Shown here: piece by piece, positions 6,967 through 14,864 of the stretch
Position numbering within the stretch: position 1 is the first letter of the stretch
Layout of the letters: each line of letters begins with the position of its first letter
From: JBBRUG01 sp038247995
GTDB taxonomy: Bacteria; Chloroflexota; Chloroflexia; Chloroflexales; Chloroflexaceae
Direction of reading: 5' to 3'
Assembly (NCBI GenBank): GCA_038247995.1
Contig: JBBRUG010000030.1
Location: 1 to 28,540, forward strand
DNA: 28,540 bases
Notes under the pieces: generated by a model
Told to the model about the DNA's origin: nothing
The model's input: the letters and a program-made list of their open reading frames with translations, nothing else
Databases searched by the model: none
Program-made: the position numbers and the translations under genes

Positions 6967-7476
6967 ATGGAGCCGAAATTTACGCCCTGGCGCATGCAGT
7001 ATATCAAGCGTGAACCGGAAGGTGCAACGGAAACCAGCAATGGATGTGTGTTCTGTGCAATTATCGGTGCGGCTGCCGAACACGATGTAGCGAACCTGGT
7101 GCTCCACCGGGGCGAACACTGTTTTGTGGTGCTGAACCTCTTCCCCTACAATACTGCACATCTCATGGTGCTACCCTACGCCCACACCGCCGACCTGCCC
7201 GGCCTCGACACGGTAGCGGCAAGCGAGCTTTTCGCGCTCACGCAGCGTTGTGTGGCGGTGCTCAATGCTGAATACCACCCCCACGGCCATAACCTGGGCA
7301 TGAACCTGGGCCATACGGCCGGCGCCGGCATTGCCGAGCATTTGCATATGCATATCGTGCCGCGCTGGAGTGGCGATACCAATTTTATGCCCATCGTCGG
7401 CGGTACGAAGCTAATCCCGGAAGAGCTTGACGTAACCTACCGACGCCTCCTGCCGCATTTTGCGCCGGAGTGTTGA
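6967..7476 (+). CDS. HIT-family nucleotide hydrolase/phosphorylase (AP4A phosphorylase-like)
   Basis: A 169-residue cytoplasmic protein of the histidine triad superfamily. The triad HLHMHIVPRW places His at about 125, 127 and 129, the middle one being the nucleophile in characterised HIT enzymes. CVFC near residues 26-29 suggests the zinc site seen in many HIT proteins. NLFPYNTAHLMVLP and the terminal WSGDTNFMPIVGGTK segment are typical of the branch often annotated as AP4A phosphorylase, which cleaves dinucleoside polyphosphates. Exact substrate cannot be told from sequence. GGTGAG (6954-6959) lies 7 bases before the ATG and overlaps the end of the upstream peptidase gene, indicating translational proximity in one operon. 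It ends just before repeat arrays and a convergent gene. Confidence 0.9.
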   Translation: MEPKFTPWRMQYIKREPEGATETSNGCVFCAIIGAAAEHDVANLVLHRGEHCFVVLNLFPYNTAHLMVLPYAHTADLPGLDTVAASELFALTQRCVAVLNAEYHPHGHNLGMNLGHTAGAGIAEHLHMHIVPRWSGDTNFMPIVGGTKLIPEELDVTYRRLLPHFAPEC

Positions 7477-7477
7477 C

Positions 7478-7498
7478 GGACGAAGGACGAAGGACGAA
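7478..7498. repeat. Heptanucleotide tandem repeat, three units of GGACGAA
   Basis: Three perfect 7-base units begin one base after the HIT stop codon. Confidence 0.9.
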
Positions 7499-7519
7499 AG
7501 CCTGATCGACTCAGTTATT

Positions 7520-7613
7520 GGTTCCTTGGTTCGTAGGTTCCTTAGGTTCGTAGGTTCCTTAGTTCGTAGGTTCCTTGGTTCGTAGGTTCCTTAGTTCGTA
7601 GGTTCCTTGGTTC
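7520..7613. repeat. Alternating octanucleotide array (GGTTCCTT / RGTTCGTA)
   Basis: Units GGTTCCTT and GGTTCGTA or AGTTCGTA alternate to give a 16-base period, six times, with a single extra A at 7544. The array ends 3 bases before the stop of the convergent glycosyltransferase gene. GGTTCCTT differs by one base from a rotation of the reverse complement of GGAACAAA at 3927-3974, and is one base longer than the heptamer GGTTCCT at 8803-8858, so the families look related. Confidence 0.95.
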
Positions 7614-7615
7614 TG

Positions 7616-10333
7616 TTAGGGACCGCTCAGCGCAAAGCCGTCCGTAGCAACACCTCGCCCAAAGATGAGCAGCAGCGGCGCTCCGCCAGGCGTCTGCGGG
7701 ACGTCGGTGAGCATAACGCCTGCGGTTCCGAGTGCAGCCAGCGCAGCGGCCTGATCGGCTGCGTCGGCTTCAGCGGGCAGCAGGATGAGCGCCGGGCCGT
7801 CGGGCAGTGGCGTGCCCACTTCGAACACGCGCGGCGGCGTGTGGTGGGTGAGGAAGCGTACGGTATCGCTTGTTGCCATGCGCGGCGGCAGATATACCGC
7901 GACCTCGTTGGCAACGCCGGCCCGCACAATCCGCGCTGCGGCCGTTTCTTGCAGGTCGAACTCACCATACACCCGTGGTTCGACGGCCATTGCCCCGAAA
8001 TAGAGCCACCCGTTAAAAAGCAGGCTGAAGAGCAGGACGACAGACGGCAGACGACGGACGACGGACGACGGACGAATCCGGCTTGCCTCCTCAGTCACTC
8101 TATTCTGTGTCCCTGACCATAATGCCACGAGCGCAAGGCCGGCCAGGGCGCAGGCTGGGGCGAGTGTGCCGAGCGAGCGCATTGCGTGGGGCGCGCTGCC
8201 GCTGAAGATCCCCGGTACGAAGTAGATCGCCCAGAGGGCCAGCAGAGCAGCGATCGCGGTACGGCGCCGGGCAACCGGCAATGTCAGGCCTACCCCGACG
8301 GCGAGAAGTAGTCCGGCGGCCGGATCGAGCATTGGGACGTCGGGCATGTGGTGGCGCCCATTGCGTTCACCGGCGACGTGCCACATGAGGGCGTAACGCT
8401 GCACATTCTGCAGCAACAGACCGAGCGGCTTCTGCGTGCTCAGGTCGTTGCTGTCGAACACACCCACATTGCCCACCCGGCGGTTGTAGCCGTCGAAGTC
8501 GCTGGCGATGTAATACAGTAGCGGCGCCATTGTGAGCAAACCAACCACGGCGGTAAGCAACAGGCCGGGTAGAACGCGCCGCCACGCCGGCCAGTCGCGG
8601 CCCAGCGCGATCAGCGCCACAACGCCCAGCGCAATCGGTGCCATGCGCCCGGTGTGGTAGGCATAGGTTGCCAGGCCGCCGAGCAAGCCGCTTAGAGCGA
8701 GGTAGGCTATGCTGCGGGCTGCGGGCTGCGGGCTGCGGGCTGCGGGCTGCGGGCTGAAGGACACCGGACGCAGGACGAAACCAGTATCTCCAGCTTTGAT
8801 CCCTGGCTCCTGGTTCCTGGTTCCTGGTTCCTGATTCCTGGTTCCTGATTCCTGGTTTTTGACCTTTGATCTTTCGTCCACACTCGTCCGCAGCCCCGCG
8901 ATCCCGCGCCAAAGCAAGCCGACCGCGCCCAGTACGAGCACGTGATCGAGGGTGGCCGGGAAGGCCCAGCGACTCATGCTGAGGCCCCAAGATGCGACGG
9001 CGAGCAGTGCGGCGCCGATCAGGGCGGCGCGGCGGCCAATCAGCGGAGCAACCGCCCAGTAGAGCGCCAGCGGGGTCAGCGCGCCGAGCACGGCGCTCAC
9101 CAGGCGCACACTCCAGACTTCGGGGCCAAGCAACCCCACGACTGGCGCCATCAGGTAGAAGAGCAGCGCAGGCAGGTCGGCGCCGACGACAACATAGATC
9201 GGGCGATAGCTCGGGTTTTCCCAGATCTGAAGCGCTTGTAAGCCATGGCGCGACTCATCGCGCCAGAGGCCTGCCGGTTGGCCGTCGAGGTTGATCAGGC
9301 GCAGCAGCAGTGCGACGCCCACGATCAGCAGCAAGGCCAGCGTGACGGTGCGTGGGCGCAGCGGCACGGCAGTGGCTTCATCGATCGTTGTTGCGCTGGT
9401 AAGCGTAACCAGGGCCAGCCACACACCGGCAATCAGCAGCGCCACGCCGACAAGTGGCCAGAGGCCCAGGCGCATGCCGATCAGTGCGCCGAAAGCCAGC
9501 GCCAGCCCAGCCCAGCCGATCGCCGTTTGAGCAGCAATACGGGTTTGGATCTGTTGCAGGCCGTTGCCAAGCGCTGGGGCAAGCGCGAGGATGGCAAGCG
9601 GTAATGCCGGCCACCAGGGCCAACCCAGCGTGGGCAGCCAATAGCCCGCTGTCGTTGGGTCGCTGGCGGCCCAGGTTGCGCCGCCGGCCAGGATCAAACC
9701 CACTGCAAAGGCCGGCCCGGCGGCGAGGCCGAGGCGCAGCACAAGCAGCCAGCCAATCAGGGGCAGGCTGGCCAGGAAGATCGAGCGCACCGGTAGGCTG
9801 AACCCCGGCGCAGATTGCAGAGGCGTAGCGGCAAAATCACTCAAAACAACGCCGAGTTCACGCGGATCGTCGGCGGGTGCAAACGGCGGACTGCTCAGGA
9901 CAACTGCTGTCTCACCGCTTGGGTTGGTCGGTACGAGCACGTGGTAGCGCCGCCAATCCGGTGCAACCGGGAACGCGCCGAGCGACTGACCGTTCACATC
10001 CAGGCTGAGCGCGGCAGGCGCTGCATCGGGTGGGCGGGGGCCGGCCAGGCGCATGCTCAGGCGCGTTGGTTCGCCCTGGAAGCCGTAGAGAAAGAGCGCG
10101 GCGAGGGGCTGTGACCAGCGGAAGCGTTCGGTGGCGTTCTGTTCGGCGTTATGGAAGCGGGCCAGCACGCGCTCGGCGGCCGGGTCGGCGGCGGCAACGG
10201 CCATACCGGGTCGGCCAACGCTCGTGCCGAGCCACATACCGAGCAACGTGATCAGCAGCAGCGCCGGCCCGGCAAACCGGCGCAGTGGGATGCGCTGCGG
10301 GGCGCGCGTAGCAATGGAAGAAGGTTTCAGCAC
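7616..10333 (-). CDS. Large multi-spanning GT39/ArnT-like membrane glycosyltransferase with in-frame heptamer repeats
   Basis: A 905-residue integral membrane protein. The N-terminus is a signal/anchor helix (about 20-48), then a soluble region of about 140 residues, then many hydrophobic segments. LWRDESRHGLQAL carries Asp359-Glu360, matching the acidic motif of the first periplasmic loop in GT-C enzymes such as PMT and ArnT. These enzymes transfer a sugar from a polyprenyl-phosphate donor outside the membrane. Residues about 492-541 are encoded by heptanucleotide arrays and read NQEPGTR NQEPGIK and SPQPAAR SPQPAAR; a third array encodes about 753-767. These stretches are low-complexity and absent from the family fold, so they look inserted. 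The start GTG 10333 has no good ribosome site and is uncertain. Acceptor unknown. Confidence 0.82.
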   Translation of the reverse strand: MLKPSSIATRAPQRIPLRRFAGPALLLITLLGMWLGTSVGRPGMAVAAADPAAERVLARFHNAEQNATERFRWSQPLAALFLYGFQGEPTRLSMRLAGPRPPDAAPAALSLDVNGQSLGAFPVAPDWRRYHVLVPTNPSGETAVVLSSPPFAPADDPRELGVVLSDFAATPLQSAPGFSLPVRSIFLASLPLIGWLLVLRLGLAAGPAFAVGLILAGGATWAASDPTTAGYWLPTLGWPWWPALPLAILALAPALGNGLQQIQTRIAAQTAIGWAGLALAFGALIGMRLGLWPLVGVALLIAGVWLALVTLTSATTIDEATAVPLRPRTVTLALLLIVGVALLLRLINLDGQPAGLWRDESRHGLQALQIWENPSYRPIYVVVGADLPALLFYLMAPVVGLLGPEVWSVRLVSAVLGALTPLALYWAVAPLIGRRAALIGAALLAVASWGLSMSRWAFPATLDHVLVLGAVGLLWRGIAGLRTSVDERSKVKNQESGTRNQEPGTRNQEPGIKAGDTGFVLRPVSFSPQPAARSPQPAARSIAYLALSGLLGGLATYAYHTGRMAPIALGVVALIALGRDWPAWRRVLPGLLLTAVVGLLTMAPLLYYIASDFDGYNRRVGNVGVFDSNDLSTQKPLGLLLQNVQRYALMWHVAGERNGRHHMPDVPMLDPAAGLLLAVGVGLTLPVARRRTAIAALLALWAIYFVPGIFSGSAPHAMRSLGTLAPACALAGLALVALWSGTQNRVTEEASRIRPSSVVRRLPSVVLLFSLLFNGWLYFGAMAVEPRVYGEFDLQETAAARIVRAGVANEVAVYLPPRMATSDTVRFLTHHTPPRVFEVGTPLPDGPALILLPAEADAADQAAALAALGTAGVMLTDVPQTPGGAPLLLIFGRGVATDGFALSGP
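8034..8075. repeat. Heptanucleotide array (CGGACGA family) inside the glycosyltransferase gene
   Basis: Six 7-base units in register: AGGACGA, CAGACGG, CAGACGA and three CGGACGA. On the coding strand the array translates to part of RPSSVVRRLPSVVLL, residues about 753-767. Confidence 0.85.
8711..8759. repeat. Heptanucleotide array, six GCTGCGG units plus one variant, inside the glycosyltransferase gene
   Basis: Six perfect GCTGCGG units and one GCTGAAG. Translated on the minus strand it gives the seven-residue repeat SPQPAAR (about residues 525-541), since 21 bases make both three units and seven codons. Confidence 0.95.
8803..8858. repeat. Heptanucleotide array, eight CTGGTTC-type units, inside the glycosyltransferase gene
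   Basis: Eight 7-base units (CTGGCTC, CTGGTTC x4, CTGATTC x2, CTGGTTT). Translated on the minus strand it gives NQESGTR/NQEPGTR/NQEPGIK (about residues 492-511). Degenerate heptamers (TTGACCT, TTGATCT) continue to 8872. Confidence 0.95.
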
Positions 10334-10379
10334 AGCCGCGCATCATACCCCAGGCGCGACTTCTGTGCAACTATGCTAA

Positions 10380-10433
10380 GAGTCAGGAGTCAGGCGGCGG
10401 AGTACATCAATCCTGACTCCTGACTCCTGACTC
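10380..10433. terminator. Heptamer-built hairpin between the GHHR protein and the glycosyltransferase
   Basis: Two GAGTCAG units (10380-10393) are followed after 19 bases by three CTGACTC units (10413-10433). The first 14 bases pair perfectly with either adjacent pair of units on the right. It sits 7 bases downstream of the stop of the upstream gene (10441, minus strand) and 46 bases before the glycosyltransferase start, so it may act as a terminator built from tandem repeats. No U tract. Confidence 0.6.
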
Positions 10434-10440
10434 CTCAAGA

Positions 10441-11367
10441 TCATCGTTGTTCACTCACCGGGGGTAGGAGCGCTTCGCGCAGCGTGTTCATCAGACGCTC
10501 GGTAAGATCGGTGAGACTGGTGCGCCCGAACAGGCGAACATAATCGGCAACTGAGGTGAGTGGGCCGGGATCGGCGCCGCCGTTACGCTCGCGCAGATAC
10601 CAGCGGTGATCCATAATCCAGCGGTAGAGATCGGCCTCAGTGCGCTTTGGGAAGGCGCGCAGCGCATTTCGCTCACGCAGTACATGCACGACCGGCATGT
10701 AGACATTGTCGTACCAGCCGGCGACAGCCTCCTCGCGCTCGACATTGCGTTCTAGGTTGAGGCCGAGGTAATACCGGTGAGCGTTAATATGCCGCACCAG
10801 ATCAAGATAGCCGCCCGGTTCGCTAAATTCGATCCGTTGATCGGGGCGCAGCGTAGCGAGATCGGTCCAGGCCAGAAAATCGCTGTATTCCTCTTTGAGC
10901 AGCAGGTCGCGCATGCTCAGATTTACATTGAGCGGCACATCGACAATCAGTTCGGTAACAATCGCATCGATCGCCTGCTGGCCGCGCTGGCGCGCCACCG
11001 AGATGCGATGATGACCATCCTTCACAAAATAGATATCGCTGATCTTGTAGAGATCTACCGCCGGCAGACCGACATCTTCATAGTGGGCCTGGTCGATGCT
11101 CATCCAGCGGAATTTTGTGGCGTCGTGGCGAGGTTGGAACTGGCGGTCGAAATCGGTATAACGGCCTTCAGTGCCGACGATCTGATTGATCGTCACTGTT
11201 TGCGAGCCGAGGTAATGCTGGCCGCGGACGTTCAGGCGCGCACGGATCTCTTCGAAAGGTAACAACTCGTTCGGACTCTGCGTAATGATCGCCCGGAGTT
11301 GGCCGAAGAACGCGCGCCGACGGGCGCGGTTATAGTCTTCGCGGGTAAAATTGCTATTCCAAGACAT
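10441..11367 (-). CDS. ParB/sulfiredoxin-like protein with KDGHHRISVAR motif
   Basis: A 308-residue soluble protein. ATG 11367 is chosen because GAGG lies 8 bases upstream; an in-frame start at 11394 is possible. The recognisable part is about residues 70-135: VGTEGRYTDFDRQF, then VDLYKISDIYFVKDGHHRISVARQ and VTEL. The order 'parameter - DG(H/N)HR - A' is the core of the ParB/sulfiredoxin nucleotide-binding fold, found in chromosome-partitioning CTPases and unrelated kinases and nucleases. The C-terminal half (about 140-308) is charged and helical with no recognised domain; no helix-turn-helix is evident. No ParA partner is present nearby. The function is therefore unknown; a nucleotide-dependent regulatory role is a guess. 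It is flanked by a repeat-built hairpin downstream and a metallophosphoesterase gene upstream, 182 bases away. Confidence 0.75.
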   Translation of the reverse strand: MSWNSNFTREDYNRARRRAFFGQLRAIITQSPNELLPFEEIRARLNVRGQHYLGSQTVTINQIVGTEGRYTDFDRQFQPRHDATKFRWMSIDQAHYEDVGLPAVDLYKISDIYFVKDGHHRISVARQRGQQAIDAIVTELIVDVPLNVNLSMRDLLLKEEYSDFLAWTDLATLRPDQRIEFSEPGGYLDLVRHINAHRYYLGLNLERNVEREEAVAGWYDNVYMPVVHVLRERNALRAFPKRTEADLYRWIMDHRWYLRERNGGADPGPLTSVADYVRLFGRTSLTDLTERLMNTLREALLPPVSEQR

Positions 11368-11450
11368 GTGCGAGTCCTCTCCTCTACGTCGCACTTCAGC
11401 GTGTGAGTGTCGGTCGACGGCGACAGGACTGCGTAGTCATCGGGGCTATT

Positions 11451-11460
11451 CCGTATACGG
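11451..11460. promoter_or_regulatory. Palindrome CCGTATACGG upstream of the GHHR gene
   Basis: A perfect 10-bp palindrome 84 bases upstream of ATG 11367. It contains TATACG, which could be a poor -10, or it may be a small operator. Nothing else stands out in the 11368-11549 gap. Confidence 0.25.
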
Positions 11461-11549
11461 TCTGAGGGTACCACGAACGAAACTTAGGTGCAATAGGAAC
11501 AATTGCTCGCTCAACTAAATAGGCCATGCGCTGCTTCAATCAGCGTAAA

Positions 11550-12206
11550 TTACGCTTGTAGGCGTTGGGACGCGGGCGCAGGCAGTTCCATCAGCCGATG
11601 GCCGGCAGTATTGATCACACAGGTAGGCCCATGTTGTGAGATCACCCGGCTATTAAAACCATATGATAAATGAATATGGCCGTGGATCAGGTAGTTCGGT
11701 TGAAAGCGTTCCATGAACCAGAGGAAGGCTTGAAAGCCGCGATGCGGATAATCCGGTCCGTTGTGGATACCGAAGGGCGGGGCGTGGGTGAGTAACACAT
11801 CGAGGTAGCGCCCGTGGCGTAGCTTGTTCACCAGCAGTTGGGGAATTAAGCGCCAGATCCGGCGCATCATCTGGGCTTCGGTATACTGGTGGTGGCCCTC
11901 GGCTTTATAACGGATGCTCCCACCAAGCCCGCCGATCAACAGCCCACGATGGGAAACCGTGCGGCCCTCGACGCCGATCGCGCCGCGAGCCTCGTGGAGC
12001 ATCTGGCCGTCGTTCTGTAGCTCGCCAGCGTCGTGGTTACCGAAGATGTAGAACACGGGGACGCTAAGCATGGTGACGACGAATTCGAGGTAGTAGAACG
12101 GCAGATCGCCACAACTCAGTACAAACTGCACGTCGCTGAAGCGCTTCTTGACATTCAAGCTGTAAATCGCCGGCACGACTTCGTCGCTGATCGTCAGTAC
12201 CTGCAT
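11550..12206 (-). CDS. Calcineurin-like metallophosphoesterase
   Basis: A protein of about 218 residues of the dimetal phosphoesterase superfamily. Motifs in order are TISDE (usually D-x-H), CGDLP, FGNHDAG, LLTHAPP and IHGHIH, which supply the Asp/Asn/His metal ligands. The first motif has Glu after the Asp rather than the usual spacing to His, as in a subset of the family. ATG 12206 is chosen because it starts directly at the first strand (MQVLTISDE). An in-frame ATG at 12239 would add 11 residues and cannot be excluded, since neither has a clear ribosome site. The substrate (nucleotide, phosphoprotein or phosphodiester) cannot be told. An extended -10 element lies at 12286-12294. It is codirectional with the sensor kinase upstream, 130 bases away. 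Confidence 0.88.
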   Translation of the reverse strand: MQVLTISDEVVPAIYSLNVKKRFSDVQFVLSCGDLPFYYLEFVVTMLSVPVFYIFGNHDAGELQNDGQMLHEARGAIGVEGRTVSHRGLLIGGLGGSIRYKAEGHHQYTEAQMMRRIWRLIPQLLVNKLRHGRYLDVLLTHAPPFGIHNGPDYPHRGFQAFLWFMERFQPNYLIHGHIHLSYGFNSRVISQHGPTCVINTAGHRLMELPAPASQRLQA

Positions 12207-12285
12207 TGTTTCGGAAGGGGCTGAACGCGAATGCAGCATGCAGATCGCAGAAGAGCCAACTACGTATTCTGAATCGTGTTGCTGT

Positions 12286-12294
12286 ATTGTAGCA
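12286..12294 (-). promoter_or_regulatory. Extended -10 element TGCTACAAT before the metallophosphoesterase
   Basis: On the minus strand the sequence reads TGC-TACAAT. Start of transcription would be near 12279, upstream of both possible start codons. No -35 hexamer matches. The identical nine bases occur before pgk and the DUF3048 gene. Confidence 0.5.
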
Positions 12295-12336
12295 GAGATT
12301 GAAGGCTATATGGCGGGCAGGCGGAGCAGCAGATCG

Positions 12337-13842
12337 TCATGCTTTGACCAGCGTTGGTTGGGCAATCGTCGGTTCGGTAGCGACTGGCGTTGGCGTTGCG
12401 GTGGGTAATGGCACCCAGATTGCAAACGTGCTGCCGCGACCGGGTACACTCGCAACCGTCGCGTGGCCGTGGTGAGCCTCAGCGACCCATTTGACGATTG
12501 AGAGGCCCAGCCCGGCACCACCTTTGTGGCGCGAACGCGAACGATCGGCGCGATAAAAGCGGTTGAAGAGGTGCGGTAGATCATCCGGGTTGATGCCCTC
12601 GCCGGTATCGGCGACGCTCAGGCAGGCGTACCCATCGCGCTGCTCCAGGCCCAGTGTAACGTAGCCGCCCGGCGGGGTGTACTGGAGCGCATTCACGCCT
12701 AGGTTGAGCAGTGCCTGCTTCAGCCGATCGCGGTCGCCAATAACCTGCACCTGGTCTTCAGCGCCGATCTTGAGTGTTACCTCGTCGGCGAGCGGGCGCA
12801 GCTCGCGATAGATCTCCAACAAGAGCGTATCAAGTTCCACCGGCTCGCGGCGCACTTCAAGCCGCGCATCAGATTGGGCGAGCAGCAGCAAATCGTTGAC
12901 CATGCGGATCAGTCGCGCCGTCTCGCGCCGCATATCGCTAACGGATTCGTTGAGGAGTTCCGGGTTTCTGGCCCCGCTGCGCTGTAGAATTTCCAGGTTG
13001 CCTTGCATAACCGTCAGCGGTGTGCGCAGTTCGTGGCTCACATCGGCAATAAAGCGGCGCTGAGTGGTAAAGAGCGTTTCGAGTCGGCTGAGCAGATCGT
13101 TGATCGTAATCGTCAGGCGCTGGAGTTCATCGTGATGCGGCGGCACCGGCACACGCTGGCCAAGGTCGTCGGCGCCGACAATACTTTGCGCGGTACGGGT
13201 GATTCGCTCGATTGGGCGCATGGCGCGGCGGGCCAGTAATGCCGCGCCGATCGCCGTGAGTACAAGCGCAATTACCCCACCGCCGAGCAACATCGAGGTA
13301 AGCAACTGCAGGGTGCGATCAACATCTTTGAGCGTTCGCGAGACTTGCAGCAAGCCGACGACCCGCCCGTTCTGCAGCACAAGCGGAGTAACAAGTGATT
13401 GCACGCGAATGTCGTCGATCTCGCGCACAACCGTGATCCCGGTGCGCAGATCATCGACTTGGAGGTCGAGTGCGCCGCTCGGGAGTGGTAGGCTCCGCCC
13501 GCCGAGGTTAGGCGTACTGCCGAGCGGTGTGCCATCGGGTTCAAAAACCTGCGCAACCATATTCGGGTTATTGAACACCTGAATGAACTCGCCACGCAGG
13601 TAAGCGAAGAGTTGACCGCTTTCAGTGACGATCGGGGCCACACCGCCGGCATTAAAGATTGCGGTTACCTGGGAAGTGGCAGCGCGCAGATCACTTTCGA
13701 CGCTACGCATGAGCGCAGTACGCACAGCAAAGTAGATCCCGCAGCCAAGCAGCAACAGGGTGATCGCAAAAAAACTCGTATATGCAAGCGTCAGACGTGC
13801 CCGAAATGACATAGGAATGCGTGATTGTTGAACTTGTACCAT
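12337..13842 (-). CDS. Membrane sensor histidine kinase (HAMP-HisKA-HATPase)
   Basis: About 501 residues. A first membrane helix (about 19-41), an extracytoplasmic sensing region (about 42-183) and a second helix (about 184-206) lead to a HAMP linker (about 207-260). The HisKA domain has the phospho-acceptor His271 in DVSHELRTPL. The ATPase domain has the N box (NLGVNALQYTP), G1 (DTGEGI), F box (FNRFYR) and G2 (GGAGLGLSIV). The C-terminus ends in a Pro/Thr tail (PTATPTPVATEP), unusual for a cytoplasmic end. The start is ATG 13842, directly after an in-frame GTG at 13845. No response regulator is adjacent, so the partner is elsewhere and the signal is unknown. It lies 80 bases downstream of meaB on the same strand with a hairpin between. 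Confidence 0.92.
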   Translation of the reverse strand: MVQVQQSRIPMSFRARLTLAYTSFFAITLLLLGCGIYFAVRTALMRSVESDLRAATSQVTAIFNAGGVAPIVTESGQLFAYLRGEFIQVFNNPNMVAQVFEPDGTPLGSTPNLGGRSLPLPSGALDLQVDDLRTGITVVREIDDIRVQSLVTPLVLQNGRVVGLLQVSRTLKDVDRTLQLLTSMLLGGGVIALVLTAIGAALLARRAMRPIERITRTAQSIVGADDLGQRVPVPPHHDELQRLTITINDLLSRLETLFTTQRRFIADVSHELRTPLTVMQGNLEILQRSGARNPELLNESVSDMRRETARLIRMVNDLLLLAQSDARLEVRREPVELDTLLLEIYRELRPLADEVTLKIGAEDQVQVIGDRDRLKQALLNLGVNALQYTPPGGYVTLGLEQRDGYACLSVADTGEGINPDDLPHLFNRFYRADRSRSRHKGGAGLGLSIVKWVAEAHHGHATVASVPGRGSTFAIWVPLPTATPTPVATEPTIAQPTLVKA

Positions 13843-13900
13843 CACCTAAAGTGTAGCGTTCTACCGGCGGGGATGCAAGAGGAATGTATTCGAGGCGGCT

Positions 13901-13929
13901 GTAGAGACGCAGCGTCGCCGCGGCTCTAC
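13901..13929 (-). terminator. Imperfect hairpin at the end of meaB
   Basis: GTAGAG (13901-13906) pairs with CTCTAC (13924-13929), enclosing GACGC-A-GCGTC. The inverted repeat overlaps the meaB stop codon at 13926-13928. It resembles a dispersed palindrome of the GTAGAGACGC type more than a factor-independent terminator. Confidence 0.35.
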
Positions 13930-14861
13930 GACCGCTGTAAGAGATCTTCCGCCGCGCTGTACGGATCGTGGGTGCGGGTAGCAATGCGCTCAACGAGGGC
14001 GTCCCACGCAGGGCCGCGCAGGCGTTCAACGGCCAGTTCTTGCACAGCGGCAGTTAGTTCGCGTTCAGCGGCGGCGCGGGCACGCACGGCAAGTTCAGCG
14101 CTGTTGCGCAGGTGGGCGAAGTGCTCGGCACAGGCGTCGATAATTGCTGGGCAGCCGACGCTTTGCACGGCGATTGCCGTGAGCACCGGCGGCGACCAGG
14201 CGCCGGGGTGATATTCGCCGAGGTGGAGCATTGCCTTAAGTTGGCGGACAACGATGTCGGCGCCTTCGCGGTCGGCCTTGTTCACCACAAACAGGTCGGC
14301 GATCTCCAGCATACCGGCTTTGATGCTCTGCACATCGTCGCCCATGCCGGGCACGTCAACCACAATTGTTGTGTGTGCGGCCCGGGCGATATCAACTTCG
14401 CCCTGCCCGGCGCCAACAGTTTCGATCAGCACAATGTCGAAGCCGGCTGCGTCGAGCAGCGCAGCGGCATCGGCGGTGGCGCTGGCGAGCCCGCCCAGGC
14501 GACCACGGCTGGCCATGCTGCGAATAAAGACGCCCGGATCACCGCCGAGTGCCTGCATACGGATGCGATCGCCCAGCACTGCGCCGCCGGTAAAGGGCGA
14601 GGTAGGATCGACCGCAACAATGCCGACGGTTTGATCACGCGCGCGCCATGTTTGAGCCAGTGCCGTTACCAGCGTGGACTTGCCGGCGCCGGGCGGCCCG
14701 GTGATCCCGATCAGGTGCGCTGCTCCGGCGTACGGATAGGCAGTAGCCATCAGCGTACGCGCCGGCGGGCCGCCCGTCTCGACGATCGAGATTGCGCGGG
14801 CCAGGGCGCGGCGGTTGCCGGCGCGCAGGTTCGGAACGAGATCAGTCGTCATTAATGCCAT
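13926..14861 (-). CDS. meaB: Methylmalonyl-CoA mutase-associated G3E GTPase MeaB (ArgK family)
   Basis: A 311-residue P-loop GTPase. GITGPPGAGKSTL is the Walker A loop; IVAVDPTSPFTGGAVLGDRIRM is a family signature; LIETVGAGQGEVD is the switch/Walker B area; VVNKADREGAD is the guanine-specific motif. MeaB protects and reloads the adenosylcobalamin cofactor of methylmalonyl-CoA mutase, acting as a GTP-driven chaperone. The neighbouring upstream gene encodes the B12-binding subunit of that mutase, which supports this role rather than the older ArgK transport label. The start ATG 14861 has no recognisable ribosome site, and an alternative ATG lies at 14852. The 112 bases between the two genes hold two direct repeats. 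Confidence 0.95.
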   Translation of the reverse strand: MALMTTDLVPNLRAGNRRALARAISIVETGGPPARTLMATAYPYAGAAHLIGITGPPGAGKSTLVTALAQTWRARDQTVGIVAVDPTSPFTGGAVLGDRIRMQALGGDPGVFIRSMASRGRLGGLASATADAAALLDAAGFDIVLIETVGAGQGEVDIARAAHTTIVVDVPGMGDDVQSIKAGMLEIADLFVVNKADREGADIVVRQLKAMLHLGEYHPGAWSPPVLTAIAVQSVGCPAIIDACAEHFAHLRNSAELAVRARAAAERELTAAVQELAVERLRGPAWDALVERIATRTHDPYSAAEDLLQRS

Positions 14862-14864
14862 AAG

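Noticed and set aside
7520..7613. CRISPR-like array
   Set aside because: Units are 8/16 bases with no unique spacers and no cas genes nearby; it is a simple tandem repeat.
7500..7616. tRNA-like GGTTCG (T-loop) motifs
   Set aside because: GGTTCGTA occurs repeatedly as part of a tandem array with no cloverleaf; no tRNA is present.
14112..14855. Long plus-strand reading frame of about 247 codons opposite meaB
   Set aside because: It is antisense to a well-recognised GTPase, has no family motif and reflects high-GC codon bias.
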